A stretch of DNA of 13,349 nt, taken from contig DKCU01000021.1 of assembly GCA_002451555.1 (NCBI GenBank), positions 4,179-17,527 on the forward strand, read 5' to 3'. The stretch comes from Candidatus Segatella albertsiae. GTDB taxonomy: Bacteria > Bacteroidota > Bacteroidia > Bacteroidales > Bacteroidaceae. Below are positions 1 to 6,272 of this stretch, piece by piece. A program made the position numbers and the translations under genes. The notes below the pieces were generated by a model. That model ran no database searches, was not told the DNA's origin, and worked only from the letters and a program-made list of their open reading frames with translations. Within the stretch, counting starts at the first letter, position 1, and every line of letters begins with the position of its first letter.

Positions 1-4
1 AAAA

Positions 5-36
5 GTAAAAAGGTAAAAAAGTAAAAAAGTAAAAAA
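5..36 (+). repeat. GTAAAAAR octamer tandem repeat upstream of GH28 gene
   Basis: Four consecutive 8-bp units (GTAAAAAG once, then GTAAAAAA three times) end 10 bp before the ATG at 47. The same unit, in the same orientation relative to the coding strand, recurs at 6221-6272 and 7844-7882 in the trp operon. Such A-rich sequence before a start codon could aid ribosome binding in a group that rarely uses Shine-Dalgarno sites; that role is inference. The upstream end of the array is cut by the window edge. Confidence 0.8.
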
Positions 37-46
37 CATACTATTT

Positions 47-1438
47 ATGAAGAAATATATTTGGCTCATGGTTTGCCTGATGGCACTCTCGCCTCTAAGC
101 AGCAACGCCGCCAAGAAGCATAACAAAGTGAAGAAAGCCAAGACTGAGCTTTGGCCTGACGGCACGAAGATGGACGCTTGGTTCTGCAACACCCAGAAAG
201 TGAACGTCGATACTCTCGGCAAGAAATATGTCATCACCGATTATGGTGTGAAAGGCGACAGTACCTTGGTGCAAACCAAGGCCATCCAAGCCGTCATCGA
301 CCGTGCGGCACAGGAAGGCGGTGGTGTCATCGTCATCCCCCATGGTACTTATCTGAGTGGAGCTCTCTTCTTCAAGCCGAGAACTCACCTCTACGTTTCA
401 GAAGGCGGCAAACTGAAAGGTAGCGACCGCATCGCCAACTTCCCTGTCTTGGAGACTCGCATCGAGGGTGAGTCTTGCAAGTACTTCTCTGCCTTCATCA
501 ACGCCGACAAGTGCGACGGTTTTACTATCGCAGGTCCTGGTGCCATCGACGGCAACGGTCATCACTATTGGGAGGAGTTTTGGATTCGCCGTACATGGAA
601 TCGTCAGTGTACCAACAAGGATGCCCAACGTCCTCGATTGGTATATATCAGCAACAGTAGCCATGTAACCATACAAGATGTACACATACAGAACAGCCCT
701 TTCTGGACCAACCACATCTATCGTTGCGACCACGTCCGCTTCCTCGACTGCCACATCTTTGCTCCGACATCGGGATTGCGAGCACCTAGCAGCGATGCCA
801 TCGACATCGACGTTTGTCACGACGTATTGGTAGATGGATGCTTCATGAGCGTCAACGACGATGCCATCGCCATCAAGGGCGGCAAGGGCACTTGGGCAGA
901 CCAAGCTCCAGAGAACGGACCTGTCTATAACGTGCTTATCCAAAACTGCAACTACGGCAGAGTACACGGTTGCCTGACACTCGGTAGCGAGAGTGTGAAC
1001 GACCGCAACATCGTATTAAGAAATATCAAGGTGGGAAATGCCCAAAGAGTATTATGGTTGAAGATGCGCCCGGACACACCTCAGCACTACGAGTACGTGA
1101 CCGTGGACAACATACAGGGCACCACAGGCAGTTTCCTTGTTATCCGCCCATGGACACAGTTTTTCAAGCCAGACGACCGCAAGGACATGCCTTTGAGCCA
1201 ATGCAACAACATCACGATGAAAAATATCCAGATGGACTGCGACAACTTCTTCGACGTAGGCACTAGCGACAAGTATCGTCTTGTGGATTTCACCTTCGAG
1301 AACATCAACTGCACGGACAAGAAGATGGCTTTCAAGACGGATGTCATCGAGAACACTGTGGCTAAGGAGGTAAAGATTACACCACGTGACAAAAGCAACG
1401 GACTGAAGACCACCGGAGATGCCGATGGATTGAAATAA
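47..1438 (+). CDS. Secreted GH28 family glycoside hydrolase (polygalacturonase-like)
   Basis: A 463-residue protein with a Sec signal peptide: a lysine-containing start, a hydrophobic core at about residues 5-17 and a likely cleavage after the SNA near residue 21. The rest is a right-handed beta-helix of the GH28 family, which hydrolyses galacturonosyl linkages in pectin. Visible family landmarks are ITDYGVKGD near 63-71 (typical beta-helix entry), the acidic pair region SSDAIDID at 248-255, the catalytic VNDDAIAIKGG at 269-279 (D271, D272) and VHGCLTLGSE at 306-315 (H307). The canonical RIK motif is replaced by WLK at 337-339, as in divergent GH28 members that may act on rhamnogalacturonan or as exo-enzymes. 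The ATG at 47 is preceded by the octamer repeat, with no Shine-Dalgarno site. The gene ends at the strong hairpin at 1470. Its exact substrate cannot be read from sequence. It is probably periplasmic or cell-surface. Confidence 0.9.
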   Translation: MKKYIWLMVCLMALSPLSSNAAKKHNKVKKAKTELWPDGTKMDAWFCNTQKVNVDTLGKKYVITDYGVKGDSTLVQTKAIQAVIDRAAQEGGGVIVIPHGTYLSGALFFKPRTHLYVSEGGKLKGSDRIANFPVLETRIEGESCKYFSAFINADKCDGFTIAGPGAIDGNGHHYWEEFWIRRTWNRQCTNKDAQRPRLVYISNSSHVTIQDVHIQNSPFWTNHIYRCDHVRFLDCHIFAPTSGLRAPSSDAIDIDVCHDVLVDGCFMSVNDDAIAIKGGKGTWADQAPENGPVYNVLIQNCNYGRVHGCLTLGSESVNDRNIVLRNIKVGNAQRVLWLKMRPDTPQHYEYVTVDNIQGTTGSFLVIRPWTQFFKPDDRKDMPLSQCNNITMKNIQMDCDNFFDVGTSDKYRLVDFTFENINCTDKKMAFKTDVIENTVAKEVKITPRDKSNGLKTTGDADGLK

Positions 1439-1469
1439 GATTCGGGCAAGATAGACGATAAGAATAAAA

Positions 1470-1517
1470 ATACAAAGAAACCGTTTCCTAGAATATTAGG
1501 AAACGGTTTCTTTGTAT
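1470..1517. terminator. Bidirectional intrinsic terminator between GH28 and trpG
   Basis: A perfect 21-bp inverted repeat (1470-1490 with 1497-1517) encloses a 6-nt loop, GAATAT. The stem core is AAACCGTTTCCTA, and the outer AAAG/CTTT portion gives a U-rich 3' side in both directions. It lies 31 bp after the GH28 stop and 19 bp beyond the trpG stop on the other strand, so it can end both convergent transcripts. Confidence 0.93.
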
Positions 1518-1536
1518 GATATAGTTGAAAAACACC

Positions 1537-2100
1537 TTACATCTCCAACCAATTCTTCACGATAGTCTTTCCTTCAGGTGTGAGCACGCTCTCAGGGTGG
1601 AACTGGATGCCATGAATATCGTAGTTCTTGTGCTTCAAGCCCATGATACAACCATCGTCGCTCACTGCGGTTACATCAAGGCACTCTGGGAAATTGGTTC
1701 TATCCACCACCCATGAGTGATAACGTCCTATCTCTATGCGCTTTGGCAAACCATCAAAGATTGGGTCGTTGCCAAACTGTGTGCAAGGGGTAGCCACTCC
1801 GTGATATACCTCAGAGAGGTTGGTAAGCTTGGCACCAAAAACCTCTCCTATCGCCTGATGACCCAGACACACTCCCAACATCGGCTTTCTACCAGCATAC
1901 GTCTTGATGACATCGAGCAAGAGACCAGCCTCCGACGGAATGCCTGGTCCAGGACTTAATATGATTTTGTCGAAACGTTCGAGTTCACGCAACTGAAACT
2001 GGTCATTGCGATACACAGTCACTTCGGCTCCGAGTTCCTTTACAAGATGTGCGAGATTGTAGGTAAAGGAATCGTAATTATCTATGATTACTACTTTCAT
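1537..2100 (-). CDS. trpG: Anthranilate synthase glutamine amidotransferase subunit
   Basis: Class I glutamine amidotransferase of 187 residues from the ATG at 2100, where the conserved MKVVIIDNYDSFTYN begins; a TTG three codons upstream is less likely. It releases ammonia from glutamine for TrpE to make anthranilate from chorismate. The catalytic triad is visible: C78 in GVCLGHQ, with H168 and E170 in IQFHPES. The oxyanion region SPGPGIP is at 49-55. It is the last gene of the trp operon, 59 bp after trpE, and ends at the shared terminator. No fused phosphoribosyltransferase domain is present, so trpD is separate. In some bacteria the same subunit also serves PabB; that dual role cannot be excluded. 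Confidence 0.97.
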   Translation of the reverse strand: MKVVIIDNYDSFTYNLAHLVKELGAEVTVYRNDQFQLRELERFDKIILSPGPGIPSEAGLLLDVIKTYAGRKPMLGVCLGHQAIGEVFGAKLTNLSEVYHGVATPCTQFGNDPIFDGLPKRIEIGRYHSWVVDRTNFPECLDVTAVSDDGCIMGLKHKNYDIHGIQFHPESVLTPEGKTIVKNWLEM

Positions 2101-2125
2101 TTCTTTCAATATTAAATGTTGAGTG

Positions 2126-2162
2126 TTGAATTCTTCACTCTTCGTTCTTCACTCTTCACTTA
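2126..2162 (-). repeat. 37-bp purine-rich repeat, copy 1, abutting the trpE stop
   Basis: A GTGAAGAGTGAAGAA-type sequence on the transcribed strand begins with the trpE stop codon TAA itself (2160-2162). It ends in GAATTCAA. It is identical over 37 bp to the copy after trpA (5129-5165) and closely resembles the arms of the element inside trpE. It fills most of the trpE-trpG spacer. Its role is unknown; it may be a solo arm of a dispersed element or an mRNA spacer. Confidence 0.85.
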
Positions 2163-3692
2163 CAACTTTTCTGCTATATGGATGGCCTTGGTCAAGGCAC
2201 CCAACTTATTGTTACACTCTTCCAGTTCATACTGGTCGTTGCTCTTTGCCACGACTCCACTGCCAGCCTGGAACCAAAGTTCGCCATTGCGACTGATGAA
2301 GGTACGGATGACGATGGCTTGGTTCAAGTCGCCATTGAGACCGATGAAACCGATGCAGCCACCGTATGCACCACGGTTGTGAGGCTCCAGTTCTGAGATA
2401 ATCTGCATGGCACGCACCTTTGGAGCACCACTCAAAGTACCAGCTGGGAAGGTATCTATAAACTCCTTGATATGGTCGGCATCCTTGTCGAGCGTACCGC
2501 TCACGCGGCTCACCAGATGGATGACATGACTGTAGAACTGCATATCCTTGTAGAAATCCACCTTCACGCCATGGCAGTTGCGGCTCAGGTCGTTGCGAGC
2601 CAAATCGACCAACATCACGTGTTCGGCATTCTCCTTCGGGTCGTTGCGCAAGAACTCGGCAGCCTTGCGGTCTTGCTCCATGTCGCCTGTGCGCTTGGTT
2701 GTTCCTGCAATAGGGTCGATGAAAGCCTTGTCGCCAACGATGCGATTGTGAGTCTCAGGCGAAGAACCGAAGATACGGAATCCACCAAAGTCGAAATAGA
2801 AGAGATATGGACTAGGATTGATGCTACGGAGGGCACGATAAAGCTTGAAGTCATCGCCCTCGTACTTCTGGACAAAACGACGACTCACTACGATTTGGAA
2901 GACATCGCCACGCAAACAATGCTGGATGCACTTGCGAATGTTGGCCTTGTGCTCCTCGTCGGTCAAGGTGGAAGTGGTATCGCCCACAGGATGGAAGTCG
3001 TATGGCTTTACATTCGCCTTGTTAAGAGCTTTTTGCAATGCGTCAAGCTCAGAAAGTGAAGAGTGAAGAGTGAAGAGTGAAGAATCATCTTGCTTTTTTC
3101 TTTGAGTTTCAGATGGGGCTGAAGCAATAGAACTATTGAATTCTTCACTCTTCCCTCTTCCCTCTTCACTTTCTTCAAGCGTAATCAGTTCCATGGTATT
3201 GTTGAAGTGGTCAAAGACGATGATGTCCTTATACATAATATAATAGATATCAGGCGCATCATTCTTCTCCATCGTCGTATCCTTCACAGGGATGTTCTCG
3301 AAGTAGCGCACGGCATTGAAGGTCGTGAAACCATACAGACCGCAGAACTCCTTGCCTTCACCCTCCACATGGAAAGCCTGTATGAAATCATTGATGGCCT
3401 TGGAGATGGCGAGCTTGCACTCCTCGCCCTTTCCCTCGCCAAAGGCAGGGAGTTCGCGTTTCTCCACCTTGCCGTCAGGGTACGTAGCCGTAACCACACC
3501 ATGCCCCACGGCAATGCTTGCTATCGGATGCACACCGATAAACGAACGAGAGTTCTCCGTACCATGATAGTCGGAACTCTCCATCAACGCCGATTGGGGA
3601 TAAATATCTCTCAATCGCATATAGACTCCCACCGGCGTATAGAGGTCGGCGAGAATCTTGCGAGTTACTGTCGTATAATTATATTTTGCCAT
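2160..3692 (-). CDS. trpE: Anthranilate synthase component I, with an in-frame inserted linker
   Basis: Chorismate-utilising enzyme of 510 residues from the ATG at 3692. An upstream in-frame TTG at 3728 lies within the tandem repeats and is an unlikely start. It converts chorismate and ammonia to anthranilate. The N-terminal regulatory domain (about 1-172) carries LMES at 36-39, the position of the LLES tryptophan feedback site in known TrpE proteins. The catalytic domain runs from about 220 to 510 and shows HCLRGDVFQIVVSRRF, GSSPETHNR, DPIAGTTKRTG, HVMLVDLARND, PAGTLSGAPKVRAM and GGCIGFIG. Residues about 172-215 are a low-complexity Ser/Glu/Lys stretch encoded by the repeat element at 3049-3174. 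Removing 44 codons gives 466 residues, close to the length I expect for Bacteroidales TrpE. Feedback inhibition by Trp is inferred from LMES. Confidence 0.97.
   Translation of the reverse strand: MAKYNYTTVTRKILADLYTPVGVYMRLRDIYPQSALMESSDYHGTENSRSFIGVHPIASIAVGHGVVTATYPDGKVEKRELPAFGEGKGEECKLAISKAINDFIQAFHVEGEGKEFCGLYGFTTFNAVRYFENIPVKDTTMEKNDAPDIYYIMYKDIIVFDHFNNTMELITLEESEEGRGKSEEFNSSIASAPSETQRKKQDDSSLFTLHSSLSELDALQKALNKANVKPYDFHPVGDTTSTLTDEEHKANIRKCIQHCLRGDVFQIVVSRRFVQKYEGDDFKLYRALRSINPSPYLFYFDFGGFRIFGSSPETHNRIVGDKAFIDPIAGTTKRTGDMEQDRKAAEFLRNDPKENAEHVMLVDLARNDLSRNCHGVKVDFYKDMQFYSHVIHLVSRVSGTLDKDADHIKEFIDTFPAGTLSGAPKVRAMQIISELEPHNRGAYGGCIGFIGLNGDLNQAIVIRTFISRNGELWFQAGSGVVAKSNDQYELEECNNKLGALTKAIHIAEKL
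3049..3174. mobile_element. MITE-like palindromic element inserted in frame in trpE
   Basis: Two 34-nt arms, 3052-3085 and 3140-3173, are inverted copies of a GTGAAGA-type purine tract that differ at only two positions. They enclose a 54-nt centre. The hexamer TCAAGC lies directly outside on both sides (3043-3048 and 3175-3180), like a target-site duplication. One hexamer plus the 126-bp core equals 132 bp, exactly 44 codons, so trpE stays open. The inner edge GAATTCAA matches the 37-bp repeats at 2126 and 5129. There is no room for a transposase, so mobilisation would have to be in trans. The palindrome and flanking repeats are seen directly; transposition is inference. Confidence 0.7.
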
Positions 3693-3712
3693 TTTTTCTA
3701 TTTTATAGCAAT

Positions 3713-3820
3713 AGTACTTACTTCTCAATATAAGTAGTACTTACTTCTCAATATAAGTAGTACTTACTTCTCGATATAAGTAGTACTTACTTCTCGATAT
3801 AAGTAGTACTTACTTCTCGA
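3713..3820. repeat. 23-bp tandem repeat, 4.7 copies, between trpB and trpE
   Basis: Head-to-tail 23-bp units start at 3713, 3736, 3759 and 3782, with a 16-bp partial unit at 3805-3820. The unit is AGTACTTACTTCTC(A/G)A followed by TATAAGT. Copies 1-2 carry A and copies 3-5 carry G at the variable position, as expected from stepwise duplication. Each unit junction forms the odd palindrome AAGTA-G-TACTT, and each unit has ACTTA/TAAGT inverted ends. The array lies 21 bp upstream of the trpE start and fills most of the 182-bp trpB-trpE spacer. It is a candidate VNTR or protein-binding array. There are no unique spacers, so it is not CRISPR. Confidence 0.92.
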
Positions 3821-3840
3821 AGTATATCAACTTGCTTTAT

Positions 3841-3860
3841 AAAGTATCCTAAGATACTTT
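3841..3860. other. Short hairpin downstream of trpB
   Basis: An 8-bp perfect stem AAAGTATC/GATACTTT with the 4-nt loop CTAA lies 15 bp beyond the trpB stop. On the transcribed (minus) strand it is preceded by an A-run and followed by UAUAAAG, so it is at best a weak terminator or an RNA-processing/stability stem that could lower trpE-trpG expression relative to trpB. Function is not shown. Confidence 0.45.
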
Positions 3861-3874
3861 TTTAGACTCTATTT

Positions 3875-5074
3875 TTAGAAATCACCGTACTCCTTTGCCA
3901 TTGCCTTGTTCTTCAAGTAAGTCTCGACATCCTTGTCGCCACGACCAGAGACAGTCAGTACTACGACATCGTCTTTCTTGAACTTCATCTTCTTCAGGGC
4001 AGCAACGGCATGGGCGCTCTCGATGGCAGGGATAATACCCTCCATACGTGTCAACTCATAGCCAGCATAGATAGCCTCATCGTCCTTGATGGCAAGCACA
4101 TGGCTACGTCCACGGGTAGCCAAGTCGGCGTGCATAGGACCAATACCAGGATAGTCGAGACCAGCGGAAATGGTAAAGGCTTCCTTGATCTGACCGTCAT
4201 CGGTCTGCATCACTAGGGTACGAGCACCATGGATGATACCCTCCGTACCACAGTGCATGGTAGCAGCAGTATAGTCGGTGTCGATGCCATGGCCAGCAGC
4301 CTCAGCAAGGTAAATCTGCACACGGTCATCGTCGATGTAGTGATAGATGGTACCGGCTGCATTGCTACCACCACCCACACAAGCGATGAGGTAGTCTGGG
4401 TAATCGCGACCCACCTTCTCCTGCAACTGCCATTTCAGTTCCTCGGAGATGACACTCTGCATCTTAGCCACGATGTCAGGGTATGGATGAGGTCCCATGG
4501 TACTTCCCACGATATAGAAGGTATCCTGTGGATGACAACACCAGTCACGAATAGCCTCCGAACAAGCGTCGCTCAAGGTCATGTTGCCTGTGCGCACAGG
4601 ATTCACCTTGGCACCGAGCATCTTCATGCGCTCCACGTTGGTATGCTGACGCTCCACGTCGGTAGCACCCATGAAAATCTCACACTTCATGTCCATGAGG
4701 GCACAAACGGTAGCAGTGGCAACTCCATGCTGACCTGCACCTGTCTCAGCGATAATGCGAGTCTTGCCCATCTTCTTTGCCATCAGAATCTGTCCGATGG
4801 TATTGTTGATTTTGTGCGCACCCGTATGGTTGAGGTCCTCACGCTTCAAGTACAACTGACATCCGTACTTCTCGCTCATGCGCTTGGCATAATAGAGAGG
4901 TGAAGGACGACCCACATAATCCTTCAGCAACTGATGGTACTCCTTCTTGAACTCCTCGCTCTCGATGATAGGCTTGTAAGCCTGCTGGAGTTCTGTCACA
5001 CACTTATATAATATCTCTGGCACGTATGCGCCACCGAATTTTCCGAAAAATCCTTTATCGTCAACTTGATACAT
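3875..5074 (-). CDS. trpB: Tryptophan synthase beta chain
   Basis: PLP-dependent enzyme of 399 residues from the ATG at 5074 (MYQVDDKGFFGKFGGAYVPE). An in-frame TTG 10 codons upstream translates to an AT-rich tail and is rejected as start. It joins indole, channelled from TrpA, with serine to make tryptophan. The PLP lysine is K88 in REDLNHTGAHKINN. The phosphate-binding CVGGGSNAAGT loop, the ETGAGQHGVAT segment at 110-120 and the C-terminal SGRGDKD are all present. This is the usual TrpB1 form, with the loops expected of an alpha-partnered enzyme. trpA lies just upstream on the same strand, so the two subunits are made from one mRNA. Downstream spacing to trpE is 182 bp. Confidence 0.98.
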   Translation of the reverse strand: MYQVDDKGFFGKFGGAYVPEILYKCVTELQQAYKPIIESEEFKKEYHQLLKDYVGRPSPLYYAKRMSEKYGCQLYLKREDLNHTGAHKINNTIGQILMAKKMGKTRIIAETGAGQHGVATATVCALMDMKCEIFMGATDVERQHTNVERMKMLGAKVNPVRTGNMTLSDACSEAIRDWCCHPQDTFYIVGSTMGPHPYPDIVAKMQSVISEELKWQLQEKVGRDYPDYLIACVGGGSNAAGTIYHYIDDDRVQIYLAEAAGHGIDTDYTAATMHCGTEGIIHGARTLVMQTDDGQIKEAFTISAGLDYPGIGPMHADLATRGRSHVLAIKDDEAIYAGYELTRMEGIIPAIESAHAVAALKKMKFKKDDVVVLTVSGRGDKDVETYLKNKAMAKEYGDF

Positions 5075-5128
5075 AATATTCAATGTATAATTAATAATGT
5101 ACAATTATCAATTTTCGAACGAAGGCTA

Positions 5129-5165
5129 TTGAATTCTTCACTCTTCGTTCTTCACTCTTCACTTA
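5129..5165 (-). repeat. 37-bp purine-rich repeat, copy 2, abutting the trpA stop
   Basis: Identical over 37 bp to 2126-2162 and placed in the same way: the trpA stop TAA (5163-5165) is its first triplet on the transcribed strand. It is followed by an AT-rich segment (5080-5115) up to the trpB start. Identical copies with the same stop-codon placement suggest recent copying or gene conversion. Confidence 0.85.
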
Positions 5166-5939
5166 TTTCGTCAGTGCCTCAAAAAGTTCGTCAAGCGCTT
5201 TGTCTGGGTCACCTGTCTCATTGAGCAGGGTCACAAACTTACTGCCGATGATAGCACCTGCCGCATTGTCCTGTGCACTGGTAAGGGTCTGCTTATTGCT
5301 GATACCAAAACCTATCATGCGAGGGTTGCGGAGGTTCATGCCGTTGATGTGGTTGAAGTAAGCCAACTTGGCATCGCCGAAGTTACTCTGTGCCCCGGTG
5401 ATACTTGCCGAACTCACCATGTAGATGAAGCCATCGGTATGGTCATCAATGAAACGGATGCGCTCTTCGCTCGTCTCCGGAGTTATCATCATGATGACAC
5501 GGATGTCATACTTGTCGGCGATAGGTTTTACAACCTTCAAATAGTCGTCGAAAGGCAGGTCAGGAATGATCGTTCCGCTTACGCCACTTTCCACGCAACT
5601 CTTAAAGAATTCCTCGATGCCATAGTGCATGATAGGATTCAGATAACCCATCAACACCAATGGGATGTTCACCTCGTCCTTGATGGCTTTCAACTGACCG
5701 AAGAGAGTCTTCACGGTCATACCGTTCTTCAGAGCCTTGGTTCCTGCGCTCTGGATGACAGGACCATCTGCCAATGGGTCACTGAAAGGGATGCCCACCT
5801 CTATCATGTCGATACCATGGCGTTCCATAGCCTTGATGACATCGCCAGTGCCCTCCAACGTTGGGCAACCTGCACAGAAATACAGAGACAACAATTTTCT
5901 CTGTTTGTTTTCTGAAAATAATGTGTTTATTTTATTCAT
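5163..5939 (-). CDS. trpA: Tryptophan synthase alpha chain
   Basis: TIM-barrel enzyme of 258 residues that splits indole-3-glycerol phosphate into indole and glyceraldehyde 3-phosphate and passes indole to TrpB. Both catalytic acids are visible: E47 in IEVGIPFSDPLADGP and D58 in the same motif (equivalents of Salmonella E49 and D60). Further family motifs are FCAGCPT near 21-27, VLMGYLNPI, GTIIPDLPFD and YMVSSASITGAQ. Length is normal for the family. The ATG at 5939 follows an A/T-rich tract with no Shine-Dalgarno site. A long 317-bp spacer carrying hairpins and octamer repeats separates it from trpF upstream; 88 bp separate its stop from the trpB start. Confidence 0.97.
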   Translation of the reverse strand: MNKINTLFSENKQRKLLSLYFCAGCPTLEGTGDVIKAMERHGIDMIEVGIPFSDPLADGPVIQSAGTKALKNGMTVKTLFGQLKAIKDEVNIPLVLMGYLNPIMHYGIEEFFKSCVESGVSGTIIPDLPFDDYLKVVKPIADKYDIRVIMMITPETSEERIRFIDDHTDGFIYMVSSASITGAQSNFGDAKLAYFNHINGMNLRNPRMIGFGISNKQTLTSAQDNAAGAIIGSKFVTLLNETGDPDKALDELFEALTK

Positions 5940-5983
5940 TATATTTTTATTTTTTTATTTACCTACTTTTTCGACTCCCCTGT

Positions 5984-6192
5984 CCCTCTCTTACGAAGAG
6001 GGGGGCCTAATCTTTCCCCAAGCCCCTTTCTTTTCAAAAAGAAAGGGGATGTAGCTGGCTACGCTATAGCTTCGCCAGAGTTTTGGTATCGGCAACGGAG
6101 CCTTTGCCCTAAAGGGCTGCCGATTTTTTCTACGCAACAAAGTTGCGATTATTTAACGCCTAATCGGCGATTTTGGTGCGGTGTTACACCGC
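5984..6192. repeat. Cluster of six hairpins in the trpF-trpA spacer
   Basis: Six inverted repeats occur in about 210 bp: 5984-6002 (CCCTCT/AGAGGG), 6023-6048 (perfect 11-bp stem CCCCTTTCTTT), 6055-6078 (CTGGC/GCCAG around the palindrome GCTATAGC), 6088-6124 (ATCGGCA/TGCCGAT enclosing GCCC-TAAA-GGGC), 6133-6147 (CGCAAC/GTTGCG) and 6178-6192 (GCGGTG/CACCGC). A weaker CGCC/GGCG lies at 6157-6169. The plus-strand motif GCGATTTT or CCGATTTT recurs after several stems. No credible protein is encoded. It may be a palindromic extragenic element or mRNA structure that tunes trpA-G expression; origin unknown. Confidence 0.65.
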
Positions 6193-6220
6193 CTTAATAA
6201 GAGCTTGCCAAGATTTTTAT

Positions 6221-6272
6221 CTTTTTACTTTTTTACCTTTTTACCTTTTTACCTTTTTACCTTTTTACCTTT
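6221..6272 (-). repeat. GTAAAAAG octamer repeat overlapping the trpF 3' end
   Basis: Six 8-bp units on the transcribed strand (GTAAAAAG, one reading GTAAAAAA), plus a partial unit toward the gene and a degenerate one downstream (6213-6220). The trpF stop TAA (6257-6259) lies inside the array, and the last residues KVKR are encoded by it. Because the unit is 8 bp and contains TAA, reading in any frame meets a stop within 24 nt, so copy-number changes could alter only the extreme C-terminus. Confidence 0.9.

Noticed and set aside
2472..3059. 195-codon open frame on the plus strand opposite trpE
   Set aside because: It is antisense to the catalytic domain of TrpE and has no recognisable motif or start context.
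3693..3728. Upstream TTG start for trpE adding 12 residues
   Set aside because: The extension is encoded by the tandem repeat and has no family similarity. The ATG at 3692 begins the expected N-terminus.
3713..3820. Possible CRISPR array
   Set aside because: The 23-bp units are directly head-to-tail without unique spacers, and there are no cas genes nearby.
4229..4903. 224-codon open frame on the plus strand opposite trpB
   Set aside because: It is a mirror frame of trpB, whose PLP lysine and glycine-rich motifs are intact on the other strand. It is rich in His/Thr/Ser/Val, typical of antisense shadows.
5080..5115. AT-rich imperfect palindrome before trpB as a regulator site
   Set aside because: TGTATAATTAATAATGTACA is only weakly symmetric, and no second copy or promoter supports an operator.
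6088..6129. Plus-strand intrinsic terminator (ATCGGCA/TGCCGAT followed by six T)
   Set aside because: No plus-strand transcript or gene lies upstream of it within the trp operon, so it is treated as part of the hairpin cluster.
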